Below, piece by piece: positions 40,092 to 50,381 of a DNA stretch of 64,000 nt. Numbering within the stretch: position 1 is the first letter of the stretch; every line of letters starts with the position of its first letter. Below the pieces are notes generated by a model. The model saw only the letters and a program-made list of their open reading frames with translations, did no database searches and was not told where the DNA came from. This stretch comes from Staphylococcus hyicus (lineage in GTDB: Bacteria > Bacillota > Bacilli > Staphylococcales > Staphylococcaceae), in contig NZ_CP008747.1 of assembly GCF_000816085.1 (NCBI RefSeq), positions 1,364,001-1,428,000 on the forward strand, given 5' to 3'. Made by a program: the position numbers and the translations under genes.

Positions 40092-40694
40092 TTATTGATT
40101 TTCTGGTGGTTTCACATTAACTTCTAATTGTATTAACGTTTGACGACCTTCACTAATTTTATTTTCATCTTTATGATTATAACCCGATTTAATTTTACTA
40201 AATGCAGAATTGATTTGTTTTTGTAATTTTTTTAAGGCATCATCCTGTTTTTTCATTTCTTTATCTTTTTTGAGTGCTTTGTCATCTAAACCGTCTTCAT
40301 AAGTCTTAACTGCGTCATCATGGTCGCTTATAATAGCATCAAGTTGGTCACTAATATCGTTATTTTTTTTATTTTTCAAAATATCACTATCTATCTTATT
40401 ATAGTCATTTATAAGTTGAGTAAGTTCTTTATAATACTCTGATGACACGTTTAAATAGTTAGACATCGTTTGATTTTTTTGTGCTTGCCCCTTATTTTGG
40501 TTATCTTTATTTAACGCTTTTAATGTTTGTTGTTTTTTTGAGATTTCACTTTTTAATTCTTGATTTTCTAATTTGAGATCATGATTTTCATCACTTAATT
40601 TTGTACTTTTTTGTTCTAAAGGTAATAAGTTTTGACTTCCACAACTTGCCAAAAAAATTGATGATGCTATAAATATTAATCCTACCTTTTTCAT
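40092..40694 (-). CDS. YkyA-like coiled-coil lipoprotein
   Basis: 200 residues. A lipoprotein signal ends in FLASC, with Cys18 as the lipid anchor. Almost all of the rest is charged heptad sequence (long Lys/Glu/Asp/Gln runs) with strong coiled-coil character, for example KLSDENHDLKLENQELKSEI. This matches YkyA-type putative cell-wall-binding lipoproteins of Firmicutes; the biochemical function is unknown. It faces pepQ divergently and precedes the small membrane gene. Confidence 0.78.
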   Translation of the reverse strand: MKKVGLIFIASSIFLASCGSQNLLPLEQKSTKLSDENHDLKLENQELKSEISKKQQTLKALNKDNQNKGQAQKNQTMSNYLNVSSEYYKELTQLINDYNKIDSDILKNKKNNDISDQLDAIISDHDDAVKTYEDGLDDKALKKDKEMKKQDDALKKLQKQINSAFSKIKSGYNHKDENKISEGRQTLIQLEVNVKPPENQ

Positions 40695-40788
40695 ACGCGA
40701 CTCCTATAATTCAATGTTTTTCTTTATACAATTATTTATTTTACGGTATCATAGACGTAATCACAAATAAATAAGGGGGAATTTCAAT

Positions 40789-41850
40789 ATGGAAAATAGA
40801 ATTTCTAAAATTAAAGCAGTTATGCAACAAAAACAACTTGATGGTATTATCGTACTTTCTGACTTAAATAGACGTTATCTTTCTGGTTTTAAAGGGTCAA
40901 GTGGTGCACTTTTGATTACAAATAATGACAATATTTTAATTACCGATTTCAGATATATTGAGCAAGCCACTAAACAAGCGCCATTATTTAAAATTATACA
41001 ACACACACAACCATTGTACGATGCTTTGCTTTCTCAAATTGAACAAGCCGGTTTATGTCATGTTGGATTTGAAAGCCATCTCGTGTCATATGAAACATTT
41101 TTAACTTTAGATAAAGGGAAACATGATCTTATATCTTTAGGTAATGAAATTGAACGTATACGAATGGTTAAAGATGAAAGCGAAATAAAAGCCATAGAAA
41201 AAGCGGCACAAATTGTTGATGAAGCTTTTTATCACATTTTAAAAATCGTTGAACCTGGGATGACTGAAAAGGAAGTGAAAGCTCACTTAGAAAGTAAAAT
41301 GTTACATCTCGGTTCTGAAAAAACATCATTTGACACAATTGTGGCGTCTGGATATCGCGGCGCTTTACCCCATGGAGTTGCATCGGATAAGGTAATAGAA
41401 AAAGGGGATATGGTGACACTTGATTATGGTGCATATTATGATGGTTATGCTTCTGATATTACGCGTACTTTTGCAGTAGGTGAACCCATTGCTCAAATGA
41501 AAGAAATTTATGAGATTGTTTTAAATAGCCAAACAACAGCAGTAAGTCAAATTAAACCTGGATTATCTGGTAAAGAAATTGATACCATCGCCAGAAATGT
41601 TATTGAACAAGCTGGTTATGGCGCACACTTTGGACATTCTTTAGGTCACGGTGTTGGACTCAATGTGCATGAGTATCCAAACTTATCTCAAAAATCCGAT
41701 TTTATATTGGAACCTAATCATGTTGTAACAATAGAACCAGGTATATATGTAGAAGGTTTAGGCGGCGTTAGAATAGAAGATGACATATTAATTACAGAAA
41801 ATGGTGGCAGACGCTTTACTAATTGTACAAAAGACCTTATTATTTTATAA
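40789..41850 (+). CDS. Xaa-Pro aminopeptidase/dipeptidase (M24B)
   Basis: 353 residues. The N-terminal creatinase-like domain (1-125) precedes the pita-bread domain with all five metal ligands: Asp in TLDYGAYYDGYASDITRTF (two), His in GHSLGHGVGLNVHE, Glu in VTIEPGIY and Glu in GVRIEDD. It releases residues before or after proline in peptide turnover. It corresponds to B. subtilis yqhT, and like there it precedes efp, by 28 bases. EF-P itself rescues ribosomes at proline stretches. Confidence 0.93.
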   Translation: MENRISKIKAVMQQKQLDGIIVLSDLNRRYLSGFKGSSGALLITNNDNILITDFRYIEQATKQAPLFKIIQHTQPLYDALLSQIEQAGLCHVGFESHLVSYETFLTLDKGKHDLISLGNEIERIRMVKDESEIKAIEKAAQIVDEAFYHILKIVEPGMTEKEVKAHLESKMLHLGSEKTSFDTIVASGYRGALPHGVASDKVIEKGDMVTLDYGAYYDGYASDITRTFAVGEPIAQMKEIYEIVLNSQTTAVSQIKPGLSGKEIDTIARNVIEQAGYGAHFGHSLGHGVGLNVHEYPNLSQKSDFILEPNHVVTIEPGIYVEGLGGVRIEDDILITENGGRRFTNCTKDLIIL

Positions 41851-41878
41851 GAAGAGTGATACTTGAGGAGGAAAATTC

Positions 41879-42436
41879 ATGATTTCAGTAAATGATTTCA
41901 AAACAGGTTTAACAATTTCAGTAGATAATGGCATTTGGAAAGTTATTGAATTCCAACACGTTAAACCAGGCAAAGGTTCTGCATTTGTAAGATCTAAATT
42001 ACGTAACTTACGAACAGGTGCAATTCAAGAAAAAACATTCCGTGCAGGCGAAAAAGTTGAACCTGCGATGATTGAAAACCGTCGCATGCAGTACTTATAT
42101 GCAGACGGTGATAATCATGTGTTTATGGATAATGAATCTTTCGAACAAACAGAATTAACAACTGATTATTTAGAATATGAATTAAAATTCTTAAAAGCGA
42201 ATATGGATGTTCACATTCAAACATATGAAGGTGAAACAATAGGTGTAGAACTTCCAAAAACAGTTGAACTTGAAGTAACTGAAACAGAACCAGGTATTAA
42301 AGGTGATACGGCAACTGGTGCGACTAAATCAGCTACAGTTGAAACAGGTTATACATTAAATGTGCCATTGTTTGTTAATGAAGGCGATACGTTAGTCATC
42401 AACACAACTGATGGCAGCTATGTATCTAGAGCATAA
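41879..42436 (+). CDS. efp: Elongation factor P
   Basis: 185 residues. Three beta-barrel domains. The first carries the loop VKPGKGSAF with Lys32, the residue modified in many species (5-aminopentanol in Bacillus). The C-terminal domain ends with [19 protein letters not shown] sequence, the EF-P signature. It stimulates peptide bond formation at polyproline motifs. GAGGAGG lies before the ATG, and it is likely cotranscribed with the peptidase gene. Confidence 0.97.
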   Translation: MISVNDFKTGLTISVDNGIWKVIEFQHVKPGKGSAFVRSKLRNLRTGAIQEKTFRAGEKVEPAMIENRRMQYLYADGDNHVFMDNESFEQTELTTDYLEYELKFLKANMDVHIQTYEGETIGVELPKTVELEVTETEPGIKGDTATGATKSATVETGYTLNVPLFVNEGDTLVINTTDGSYVSRA

Positions 42437-42597
42437 TGACAAATTATACGCACACATGTTGATTCAATCTTTATTCAAGATGTGTCATAACGCACCATTA
42501 GTAATGATGTGCGTTTAACAGAATAATGTGACACCGTGTGTGACAAAACCATTTGTGAGTTCATTGTCATTTCGCATGTCCATGAATCGCATATAGG

Positions 42598-42627
42598 GGC
42601 TAGGACACAAGTTGTCCCAGCCTTTTT
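42598..42627 (+). terminator. Terminator between efp and accB
   Basis: GGCTAGGACA pairs with TGTCCCAGCC (one mismatch), then TTTTT. An additional short hairpin, ACGCAC...GTGCGT (near 42490-42515), precedes it. No gene was seen in 42437-42722. Confidence 0.85.
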
Positions 42628-42654
42628 AACTGTATTCTGCAAATAGGTATTTGC

Positions 42655-42683
42655 TTGAATTGGTCAATATCCTCAAGTAAAAT
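42655..42683 (+). promoter_or_regulatory. Promoter of accB
   Basis: TTGAAT (42655-42660), a 17-base spacer and TAAAAT (42678-42683), about 40 bases before the accB ATG. Confidence 0.7.
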
Positions 42684-42722
42684 AGTAAGATAGAAATAAT
42701 TCAATCATAAGGGAGAAACATT

Positions 42723-43178
42723 ATGAATTTTAAAGAGATTAAAGAGTTAATTGAAATCTTAGATGGCTCTAATTTAACTGAAATAAATATTGAAGATAAA
42801 GGGACAATCGTTAACTTAAAAAAAGAGAAAGAAGTTGTAACACATCAGGTTGCACAAGTTTCTCAAACACCTGTTGCCGCACCAGTTCAAGAAGCGGCGC
42901 CAGCATCAGCACCTACTAATAACGAGGGTTCTCAAAGTGACAATCTTCAAACCATCACAGCCCCTATGGTAGGTACATTTTATAAATCACCTTCTCCAGA
43001 AGAAAATCCATATGTACAAGTGGGAGACCAAGTTTCAGCAAATACAACAGTATGCATTTTAGAAGCGATGAAATTATTCAATGAAATTCAGGCTGAAGTA
43101 TCAGGGGAAATTGTTGAAATTCTTGTTGAAGATGGACAAATGGTTGAGTATGGCCAAGCTTTATTTAAGGTGAAATAA
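42723..43178 (+). CDS. accB: Acetyl-CoA carboxylase biotin carboxyl carrier protein
   Basis: 151 residues. An N-terminal helical part (1-40), an Ala/Pro/Gln-rich flexible linker (41-75), then the biotinyl domain. Biotin attaches to Lys117 in [12 protein letters not shown], and the protein ends after the conserved [10 protein letters not shown]. The carrier is carboxylated by AccC and passes the carboxyl group to acetyl-CoA, giving malonyl-CoA for fatty acid synthesis. GGGAGAAAC precedes the ATG. accC follows after one base. Confidence 0.97.
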   Translation: MNFKEIKELIEILDGSNLTEINIEDKGTIVNLKKEKEVVTHQVAQVSQTPVAAPVQEAAPASAPTNNEGSQSDNLQTITAPMVGTFYKSPSPEENPYVQVGDQVSANTTVCILEAMKLFNEIQAEVSGEIVEILVEDGQMVEYGQALFKVK

Positions 43179-43179
43179 T

Positions 43180-44535
43180 ATGAAGAAAATTTTAATTGCG
43201 AACCGTGGTGAGATTGCTGTACGCATCATCCGTGCATGCCACGAATTAGGGATTCAAACAGTAGCGATTTATTCAGAAGGCGATAAAGAAGCATTACATA
43301 CTCAATTAGCCGATGAAGCCTATTGTGTCGGTCCTAAACAATCTAAAGATTCATATTTAAATATTCCAAATATCTTGTCAATCGCAACATCAACAGGTTG
43401 TGACGCGATTCACCCTGGTTATGGATTTCTAGCAGAAAATGGGGACTTTGCTGAATTATGTGAAGCGGTACAATTAAAATTCATTGGTCCTAGTTATAAG
43501 GCAATTCAAAAAATGGGGATTAAAGATATTGCTAAGGAAGAAATGAAACGTGCGAATGTCCCTGTTGTGCCCGGTAGCGATGGGTTAGTAGAAAGTATAG
43601 ATAGTGCTGTTGAAACCGCAAAATCCATCGGCTATCCTGTTATTATTAAAGCTACTGCTGGTGGCGGTGGTAAAGGGATTCGAATTGCACGTAACGAGGA
43701 AGAACTCATCAATGGCTATAAAATGACACAACAAGAAGCTGAAACTGCTTTTGGTAATGGTGGCTTATATTTAGAAAAATTTATAGAAAACTTCCGTCAT
43801 ATTGAAATTCAAATTATGGGTGATGAACATGGTAATGTAATTCACTTAGGAGAACGTGATTGTACGATTCAACGCCGTATGCAAAAGCTAGTTGAAGAAG
43901 CCCCATCTCCAATCTTATCTGACGCGATGCGTAAAGAAATGGGTGACGCAGCTGTTAGAGCAGCAAAGGCTGTAGATTATTTCAATGCGGGAACGATTGA
44001 ATTTATTTATGATTTAGATGAAGATAAATTCTATTTTATGGAGATGAATACACGTATTCAAGTTGAACACCCTGTTACCGAAATGGTCACTGGTGTTGAC
44101 TTAGTTAAATTACAAATTAAGGTTGCTATGGGCGAAACGTTACCTTATAAACAAGAAGATATAAAAATTAATGGTCATGCGATTGAATTTCGTATTAATG
44201 CCGAAAACCCTTATAAAAATTTCATGCCTTCTCCCGGAAAAATTTCTCAATATTTAACACCAGGTGGTTACGGGGTACGTATTGAGTCAGCATGTTATAC
44301 GAATTATATGATTCCGCCATATTATGATTCAATGGTAGCGAAATTAATTGTACATCAACCTACACGTGATGAGGCCATTATGGCTGGATTGCGTGCACTT
44401 AATGAATTTGTAGTAATGGGTATCGATACAACCATTCCATTCCATATTCGACTTCTAAGCCATCCAGTTTTTAAAGAAGGATTTTTTAGCACTAAGTTTT
44501 TAGAGATTTACGATATCATGAACGACGAAGCATAA
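43180..44535 (+). CDS. accC: Acetyl-CoA carboxylase biotin carboxylase subunit
   Basis: 451 residues. It has the N-terminal [20 protein letters not shown], the ATP-grasp glycine loop [14 protein letters not shown] near residue 160, the catalytic [21 protein letters not shown] and [14 protein letters not shown]. It carboxylates biotin on AccB at the expense of ATP and bicarbonate. The accB-accC pair is standard; accDA are not in this window. It is tightly coupled to accB, and an Asp23-family gene follows after 21 bases. Confidence 0.97.
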   Translation: MKKILIANRGEIAVRIIRACHELGIQTVAIYSEGDKEALHTQLADEAYCVGPKQSKDSYLNIPNILSIATSTGCDAIHPGYGFLAENGDFAELCEAVQLKFIGPSYKAIQKMGIKDIAKEEMKRANVPVVPGSDGLVESIDSAVETAKSIGYPVIIKATAGGGGKGIRIARNEEELINGYKMTQQEAETAFGNGGLYLEKFIENFRHIEIQIMGDEHGNVIHLGERDCTIQRRMQKLVEEAPSPILSDAMRKEMGDAAVRAAKAVDYFNAGTIEFIYDLDEDKFYFMEMNTRIQVEHPVTEMVTGVDLVKLQIKVAMGETLPYKQEDIKINGHAIEFRINAENPYKNFMPSPGKISQYLTPGGYGVRIESACYTNYMIPPYYDSMVAKLIVHQPTRDEAIMAGLRALNEFVVMGIDTTIPFHIRLLSHPVFKEGFFSTKFLEIYDIMNDEA

Positions 44536-44556
44536 TCATTATGGAGGCGATAGCGT

Positions 44557-44934
44557 ATGGCTAAATCAGTTGAAAATTTTAATCCGAATCTTGGAACAGT
44601 AGAAATTGTACCCGAAGTTATTTCAGTCATCGCAAGTATAGCGGTGTCTGAAGTTGATGGTGTTCGTGGAATGTTTACTGATGTACGTAACCAAACATTA
44701 GAAAGACTGGGACGAAAAAATTTGAGTAAAGGTGTAAAAGTAGAAATCATTGATAATGAAATTTATCTCAATGTATATTGCTCACTTAAATATGGTACAA
44801 AAATTTCTCAAACTGCTTTAAAAATTCAAGAAGCTATCCATAGTGCAATTAAAAATATGACTGCTTTAACCCCTAAACAAATTAACGTCCATATTACTCA
44901 TTTAGAAATGAGCGATAACGGACCGCATAAATGA
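44557..44934 (+). CDS. Asp23/Gls24 family envelope stress protein (YqhY)
   Basis: 125 residues. ISVIASIAVSEVDGV (about 24-38) is the Asp23/Gls24 hallmark. In B. subtilis the homologue YqhY lies beside accBC and genetic work links it to balance of acetyl-CoA carboxylase activity. It shares the accBC neighbourhood here, which supports the same role. ATGGAGGCG precedes the start. nusB follows after 18 bases. Confidence 0.9.
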   Translation: MAKSVENFNPNLGTVEIVPEVISVIASIAVSEVDGVRGMFTDVRNQTLERLGRKNLSKGVKVEIIDNEIYLNVYCSLKYGTKISQTALKIQEAIHSAIKNMTALTPKQINVHITHLEMSDNGPHK

Positions 44935-44952
44935 TGAAATGGAGAAGATGAA

Positions 44953-45345
44953 ATGAGTAGAAAGCTAGCAAGAAGTCAAGCTTTTCAAACATTATTCCAA
45001 TTAGAAACAAAAAACTCAGAACTTACGATTGAAGAAGCCATTCGGTTCATTAAAGAAGAAGATCCAGAACTTGATTTTGATTTTATCTATTGGCTAGTTT
45101 CAGGTGTGAAAGATCACGAAACGATTTTAGATGAAACAATTTCACCGCACCTCAAAGGTTGGACGATTCCGAGACTACTAAAGACCGATCGTATCATATT
45201 AAGAATGGCAACTTTCGAAATGTTGCATAGTGATACGCCGAAAAAGGTTATTATGAATGAAGCGATTGAACTTGCCAAGCAATATAGTGATGATGATCAT
45301 TACCGCTTTATCAATGGTGTTTTAAGTAATATAAATAAAGATTGA
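44953..45345 (+). CDS. nusB: Transcription antitermination factor NusB
   Basis: 130 residues. The N-terminal basic motif [17 protein letters not shown] and the C-terminal [29 protein letters not shown] are the two NusB landmarks. It binds boxA RNA with S10 (NusE) and promotes processive transcription of rRNA operons. TGGAGAAG precedes the ATG. It overlaps the region of the xseA start; folD, present between them in Bacillus, is absent here as in S. aureus. Confidence 0.95.
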   Translation: MSRKLARSQAFQTLFQLETKNSELTIEEAIRFIKEEDPELDFDFIYWLVSGVKDHETILDETISPHLKGWTIPRLLKTDRIILRMATFEMLHSDTPKKVIMNEAIELAKQYSDDDHYRFINGVLSNINKD

Positions 45346-45353
45346 GTGATATT

Positions 45354-46694
45354 ATGACAACATATTTAACTGTCTCTGCATTAACTAAATATATTAAATA
45401 TAAATTTGATAAAGACCCACATCTTCAATCAGTATTGTTAAAAGGTGAACTATCAAATTTCAAAAAGCATAGTAGTGGTCATCTTTACTTCGCAATCAAA
45501 GATAAAAATAGTTTGATTAACGCAATGATGTTCAAAGCACAAGCTGCACAACTTGATTTCGAACCCAAAGAAGGCGATCAAGTCCTTGTTGAAGCACGTG
45601 TCTCTGTATACGAACAACGCGGGAGTTATCAAATTTATGTTCAAAATATGCAGCTAGATGGTATCGGAAATCTTTATCAAAAATTTGAGCAATTAAAAGT
45701 TAAATTGACAAAAGAAGGGTATTTTAAAGAAGAACATAAAAAGCCTATTCCTAAATACCCTGGGCGAATTGCAATTTTAACAGCGGAAACTGGTGCTGCG
45801 ATTCGTGATATACAAAATACACTTACAAATCGTTATCCATTAGCAGAACAAATCAAAATCAGTACACTTGTACAAGGAACAGCAGCCAAAGCAGATATTA
45901 TTGAAAAATTAAACTATGCAGATTCACTTAATGTTGACACCATCATTATTGGACGAGGTGGGGGATCAATAGAGGATCTATGGAATTTTAATGAAGAAGA
46001 TGTCGTTAAAGCGATTTACCATTGTAAAACGCCGATAATTTCTGCTGTAGGTCATGAAACGGATACAACTTTAAGTGACTATGTAGCTGACGTACGTGCA
46101 GCAACACCAACACAAGCCGCTATGATAGCGACGCCCGATCAACATGAATTGCTGCAAGCAATTTTGCAAAGTCGTATTTTTATGTCGCGTTTTATGAAAC
46201 AATATTTGAAACACGCTAAGCAATATGTGTCGCAATACACAACGTATTATAAATTTAAACAACCTACACTATTATATGAGCAACATATTCAAAAAAGAGA
46301 CGAATTAGAGCGCTATTTACATGAGGCTTTGAAAAAACGTTTTATGGTCGAACGCCAAAATTTAACGATGATTCAACAACGGTTTCATCTAAAGCATTTT
46401 TATCAATATGTCATCTCACAACAAGATGCCACGGAACAATTTAAAATACAACTTTCTAAACTAATGTCATCAACTTTAAAACAAAAAGAGCAACAACTCA
46501 TCCAAAAAATAGAAAGTCTAAATACATTGAGCCCAACACAAACGATGTTGCGTGGTTATTCAATTGTAAAAAAAGATAATGCTATCATTACAAGTCCCCG
46601 CCATCTTCAACAAGGCGAATTGATAGAAATTTTGATGAAAGATGGTAGCGTCGAGGCAATAATTGAAAAGGTAAGGTGTCAAAATGACGACTAA
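45354..46694 (+). CDS. xseA: Exodeoxyribonuclease VII large subunit
   Basis: 446 residues from ATG 45354 ([11 protein letters not shown]). A TTG at 45342 would start M-S-D-I-M and cannot be excluded. It has an N-terminal OB-fold ([20 protein letters not shown]) and a catalytic domain with [18 protein letters not shown] and [17 protein letters not shown], then long coiled-coil helices that bind XseB. It degrades single-stranded DNA from both ends. The stop is followed by the xseB ATG with an 11-base overlap. Confidence 0.95.
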   Translation: MTTYLTVSALTKYIKYKFDKDPHLQSVLLKGELSNFKKHSSGHLYFAIKDKNSLINAMMFKAQAAQLDFEPKEGDQVLVEARVSVYEQRGSYQIYVQNMQLDGIGNLYQKFEQLKVKLTKEGYFKEEHKKPIPKYPGRIAILTAETGAAIRDIQNTLTNRYPLAEQIKISTLVQGTAAKADIIEKLNYADSLNVDTIIIGRGGGSIEDLWNFNEEDVVKAIYHCKTPIISAVGHETDTTLSDYVADVRAATPTQAAMIATPDQHELLQAILQSRIFMSRFMKQYLKHAKQYVSQYTTYYKFKQPTLLYEQHIQKRDELERYLHEALKKRFMVERQNLTMIQQRFHLKHFYQYVISQQDATEQFKIQLSKLMSSTLKQKEQQLIQKIESLNTLSPTQTMLRGYSIVKKDNAIITSPRHLQQGELIEILMKDGSVEAIIEKVRCQNDD

Positions 46695-46908
46695 AAATAA
46701 AAACTTTGAAGATATGATGAAAGAGCTTGAAGCTATCGTCAATAAATTAGACAATGATCAAATCTCTTTAGAAGAAAGTATGGATTTATATCAAAAAGGT
46801 ATGGCGCTTTCAAAGTCATGTGAAGAAACGTTAAAAAAAGCAGAAGCAAAAGTGTCTAAATTAATGGAAAATGAGGAAGTTTCTAATGATGACTCCGAAA
46901 CTCAATAA
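46684..46908 (+). CDS. xseB: Exodeoxyribonuclease VII small subunit
   Basis: 74 residues. The family pattern [20 protein letters not shown], then [20 protein letters not shown], covers the two helices that wrap the XseA coiled coil. An acidic tail ([12 protein letters not shown]) follows. It starts within xseA and its end overlaps the ispA start, so xseA-xseB-ispA are translationally linked. Confidence 0.94.
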   Translation: MTTKNKNFEDMMKELEAIVNKLDNDQISLEESMDLYQKGMALSKSCEETLKKAEAKVSKLMENEEVSNDDSETQ

Positions 46909-47770
46909 CCTATTAGATACGTTTAATGAGGCCTTATTCAAGAGTATTCCTAAGTCACATACAAGCACCGCTTTAGAAGAAAGTATGCGTTATTCTTTAG
47001 AGGCTGGTGGTAAACGTATACGTCCATTACTACTACTCGCTACGCTAGATATGTTAAGTCAAGAAGAATATCATAAAGGTATTGGACCTGCAATTGCTTT
47101 AGAAATGATTCATACGTATTCCTTAATTCATGATGACTTACCTGCTATGGACAATGATGATTTTAGACGTGGTAAACCTACTAACCATAAAGTTTATGGA
47201 GAATGGTTGGCCATTTTAGCTGGTGATGCGCTTTTAACAAAATCATTTGAGTTAATTGCTTCACAAAAAGAACTAAAACCTGAAGTACAAATTCAGTTGA
47301 TACAATCTTTAGCTCAAGCAAGTGGTCACTTAGGTATGGTGGGGGGCCAAACACTTGATATGCAAAGTGAAGGGCAACACTTAACTTTATCTCAACTTGA
47401 AACCATTCATACACTTAAAACCGGAGCACTCATACAATTTGCAATAGAAGGTGCAAGCATTATTGCTGAAGCACCACACCACGTAAAAAAATTGTTATCA
47501 GATTTTGCAACTCATTTAGGTGTAATCTTTCAGATCAAAGATGATTTACTCGATGTGTACGGCGATCAAGAAACATTAGGTAAACCTGTTGGAAGTGATA
47601 TACTAAACGATAAAAGTACGTATGTATCACTTTTAGGAAAATCTGAAGCTGAACAACAGCTCAATAACCATATTCATCTAGCAGAAGACATTCTAAATAC
47701 ATTGGCTTCTGAATATGATGTTACTCAGTTAAACGAACTATTAAAATTATTTTACCAACGCCATAAGTAA
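46886..47770 (+). CDS. ispA: Farnesyl diphosphate synthase (polyprenyl synthetase IspA)
   Basis: 294 residues from ATG 46886, 6 bases after GAGGAAG; ATG 46889 is an alternative and ATG 46871 precedes the ribosome-binding site. The first Asp-rich motif is [14 protein letters not shown] and the second [19 protein letters not shown] binds IPP. It condenses IPP and DMAPP to farnesyl diphosphate for undecaprenyl, quinone and other lipids. Here the next gene, dxs, begins the MEP route that makes its substrates. Confidence 0.95.
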   Translation: MMTPKLNNLLDTFNEALFKSIPKSHTSTALEESMRYSLEAGGKRIRPLLLLATLDMLSQEEYHKGIGPAIALEMIHTYSLIHDDLPAMDNDDFRRGKPTNHKVYGEWLAILAGDALLTKSFELIASQKELKPEVQIQLIQSLAQASGHLGMVGGQTLDMQSEGQHLTLSQLETIHTLKTGALIQFAIEGASIIAEAPHHVKKLLSDFATHLGVIFQIKDDLLDVYGDQETLGKPVGSDILNDKSTYVSLLGKSEAEQQLNNHIHLAEDILNTLASEYDVTQLNELLKLFYQRHK

Positions 47771-47805
47771 GTGTGTTGGTTATATATTAATCTAGGGTGA
47801 TATAA

Positions 47806-49674
47806 ATGGATGTACGTGAAATTAAAGACCCCTCATTTTTAAAAAATTTGAGTGTTAAAGAATTAGAAGCATTAAGTGAAGACGTCCGACAATTTTTAAT
47901 TCAAACGTGTGCTAAAACTGGTGGCCACATCGGTGCCAATTTAGGCGTTGTTGAGTTAACAATCGCGCTTCATAAACATTATAACAGCCCTACGGATAAG
48001 ATTTTATGGGATGTTGGACATCAAAGTTATATACATAAAATATTAACTGGACGAGGGCATCAATTTGATACGCTACGTCAATATAAAGGACTATGTGGGT
48101 TTCCTAAATTAAGAGAATCAGAACATGATGTATGGGAAGCAGGTCATAGCTCTACTTCTTTATCAGCAGCAATGGGCATGGCTAAAGCACGTGACATTCT
48201 TAAACAAAACCATCATGTGATTCCGGTTATTGGTGACGGTGCCCTTACAGGGGGGATGGCACTTGAAGCCTTAAATAACATCGGTCATGATCGAACGAAT
48301 ATGACGATTATTTTAAATGACAATGAAATGAGCATTGCCCCTAATGTTGGTGCAATGCATAACATGCTCGGTCGTATTCGAATGAACCAAGGTTATAATA
48401 AACTCAAATTAGATGCAGAAGCTGTTTTGAGTCGCTTGCCAGGAGGCAGTAAAATACGAGAATCTGCAGATCGTATTAAAGATAGCATTAAATATCTTGT
48501 TGTCGATGGTGCTTTTTTTGAAGAATTAGGTATTCGTTATATTGGTCCGGTTGACGGTCATAATTTTGACGAACTTGAAAATGCATTACAAACCGCAGAC
48601 TCAATTAACAAACCGGTTCTCGTACATGTAGTGACAAAGAAGGGAAAAGGTTATCATCCTGCTGAAAACGACAAGATTGGGACTTGGCATGGTTTAGGAC
48701 CATATAAATTAGAAACCGGCGAACAAATTAAAGGACAACCTATTGGGCCATCATGGAGTCAATTTATGAGTGATGAAATATTGTCTTATGCCAAAAAAGA
48801 TAAACGTGTTGTTGCCATTACACCAGCAATGCCAGTAGGCTCTAAACTAACACGCTTTCAATCTGAACTTCCAGAACAATTTTTTGATGTAGGCATTGCT
48901 GAACAACATGCTGTTACGATGGCTGCAGGGCTTGCAATAGAAGGATTTAAACCTTATGTTGCCATTTATTCTACATTTTTACAACGTGCTTATGATCAAG
49001 TTTTGCATGATGTAGATCGCCAAAATTTAAATGTTATTTTTGGTATTGATCGCTCTGGCTTAGTTGGTGCCGATGGAGAAACACACCAAGGTGTCTTTGA
49101 TGTAGGATTTTTATCTCAATTCCCGAATATTACAGTAAGTATGCCAAAAGACGAAAATGAAGCCCGTCATTTAGTCTATACTGCAATGCAAGAGCATTCA
49201 GGACCATTCGCAATCCGTTACCCTCGTGGAAATGGTTACGGGGTTGCGTTAACAGATGAGAAAAAATTACTTAACATTGGATCATGGGAAACCCTCCAGT
49301 CTGGAAATGACATCACGCTTATTAGCTACGGGCCTACAGTTCATACATTGACAGAAGCTGCTCAAATTCTAAGTGAAAAAGGAATCTCTGCATCTGTAAT
49401 TAATGCACGCTTTATCAAACCAATGGATTTTGATTTGTTACACAAAATTGGCGCATCACAAAAGCCTGTCATTGTTGCAGAGGAAGGCATGTTAAACGGT
49501 GGTTTAGGTAGTCAAATTGCAACGTTTCTTATCGAAAATGGTTATAACAACCCAATTAAACGTATCGGTATAGACGATGAATATATAGAGCACGGTAATG
49601 TAGACCGTATATTAGACGACTTGAATTTAGCGACAAATCCCATTGTTAAAATTGCTGAAAACCTTTTAAAATGA
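47806..49674 (+). CDS. dxs: 1-deoxy-D-xylulose-5-phosphate synthase
   Basis: 622 residues, full length. The thiamine-diphosphate motif is [20 protein letters not shown], with the metal site continuing to [27 protein letters not shown] holds a catalytic His, and [15 protein letters not shown] and [18 protein letters not shown] line the active site. It condenses pyruvate and glyceraldehyde 3-phosphate, the first MEP step. S. aureus lacks it. GGGTGAT precedes the ATG, 35 bases after ispA, so nusB-xseAB-ispA-dxs is probably one transcript, the order seen in Bacillus. Confidence 0.97.
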   Translation: MDVREIKDPSFLKNLSVKELEALSEDVRQFLIQTCAKTGGHIGANLGVVELTIALHKHYNSPTDKILWDVGHQSYIHKILTGRGHQFDTLRQYKGLCGFPKLRESEHDVWEAGHSSTSLSAAMGMAKARDILKQNHHVIPVIGDGALTGGMALEALNNIGHDRTNMTIILNDNEMSIAPNVGAMHNMLGRIRMNQGYNKLKLDAEAVLSRLPGGSKIRESADRIKDSIKYLVVDGAFFEELGIRYIGPVDGHNFDELENALQTADSINKPVLVHVVTKKGKGYHPAENDKIGTWHGLGPYKLETGEQIKGQPIGPSWSQFMSDEILSYAKKDKRVVAITPAMPVGSKLTRFQSELPEQFFDVGIAEQHAVTMAAGLAIEGFKPYVAIYSTFLQRAYDQVLHDVDRQNLNVIFGIDRSGLVGADGETHQGVFDVGFLSQFPNITVSMPKDENEARHLVYTAMQEHSGPFAIRYPRGNGYGVALTDEKKLLNIGSWETLQSGNDITLISYGPTVHTLTEAAQILSEKGISASVINARFIKPMDFDLLHKIGASQKPVIVAEEGMLNGGLGSQIATFLIENGYNNPIKRIGIDDEYIEHGNVDRILDDLNLATNPIVKIAENLLK

Positions 49675-49723
49675 AACTCCAATTGTTAGTTGAACAATTT
49701 TAAATTTAAATAAGCCATTCAAA

Positions 49724-49767
49724 AACCTTCAAAGTTCATCTCTTTCATGAATTTTGAAGGTTATTTT
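49724..49767 (+). terminator. Terminator of the nusB-ispA-dxs cluster
   Basis: AACCTTCAAAGTTCAT pairs with ATGAATTTTGAAGGTT (16 bp, one G-T) around a 7-base loop, followed by ATTTTTAT. Confidence 0.88.
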
Positions 49768-49877
49768 TATTGTAATTTTAGAATTTATAAGAAATTAGCA
49801 TCATTTTTATACAATTGCAGTACTTGAGATGAAACATTTGAAATAGGTCATAACTAGGTTAATAGATGATAGTGTGG

Positions 49878-49900
49878 TAAAATCGATGTATAAATATTCG
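49878..49900 (+). promoter_or_regulatory. argR -10 element with candidate ARG box
   Basis: TAAAAT (49878-49883) is followed by TGTATAAATATTCG (49887-49900). This resembles the arginine repressor half-site pair TGAAT-N4-ATTCA, with two deviations. It sits between the -10 and the GAGGTG ribosome-binding site, so autorepression is plausible. Confidence 0.45.
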
Positions 49901-49916
49901 TTACGAGGTGTCCATT

Positions 49917-50369
49917 ATGCCTAAAAAATCTGTTAGACATATTAAAATCAGAGAAATTATTTCAAATGAACAAATCGAAACCCAAGATGAATTAGTCAAA
50001 CGTTTAAATGATTATGAAATGAATGTCACACAAGCAACTGTATCTCGCGATATTAAGGAATTACAATTAATAAAAGTCCCTGCGCCAACGGGTCAATACG
50101 TATACAGCCTACCTAACGATAGAAGATATCATCCACTTGAAAAATTAGGCCGTTACCTCATGGATTCATTTGTAAAAATTGACGGTACTGACAATCTATT
50201 AGTTTTAAAAACGTTGCCTGGTAATGCACAGTCTATTGGTGCGATTTTAGACCAGATTGATTGGGATGAAGTATTAGGCACGATTTGCGGTGATGATACT
50301 TGCCTTATCATATGTCGTACACACTCAGACGCTGAAGAAATCAAATCACGTATATTTAATATGTTATAA
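49917..50369 (+). CDS. argR: Arginine repressor ArgR/AhrC
   Basis: 150 residues from ATG 49917, following GAGGTG; a GTG at 49908 lies inside that site. The N-terminal winged helix has [20 protein letters not shown] and [12 protein letters not shown], the DNA-reading helix. The C-terminal hexamerisation and arginine-binding domain has [17 protein letters not shown] and [15 protein letters not shown]. It represses arginine synthesis and regulates catabolism. Staphylococci carry several ArgR-type paralogues; this one is at the classic argR-recN location. recN follows after 12 bases. Confidence 0.94.
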   Translation: MPKKSVRHIKIREIISNEQIETQDELVKRLNDYEMNVTQATVSRDIKELQLIKVPAPTGQYVYSLPNDRRYHPLEKLGRYLMDSFVKIDGTDNLLVLKTLPGNAQSIGAILDQIDWDEVLGTICGDDTCLIICRTHSDAEEIKSRIFNML

Positions 50370-50381
50370 GGAAGAGATGAT

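Noticed and set aside
10888..49674. Horizontal acquisition of the MEP genes as an island.
   Set aside because: The three genes are unlinked, each sits in a conserved junction and none is flanked by repeats, integrase or transposase sequence.
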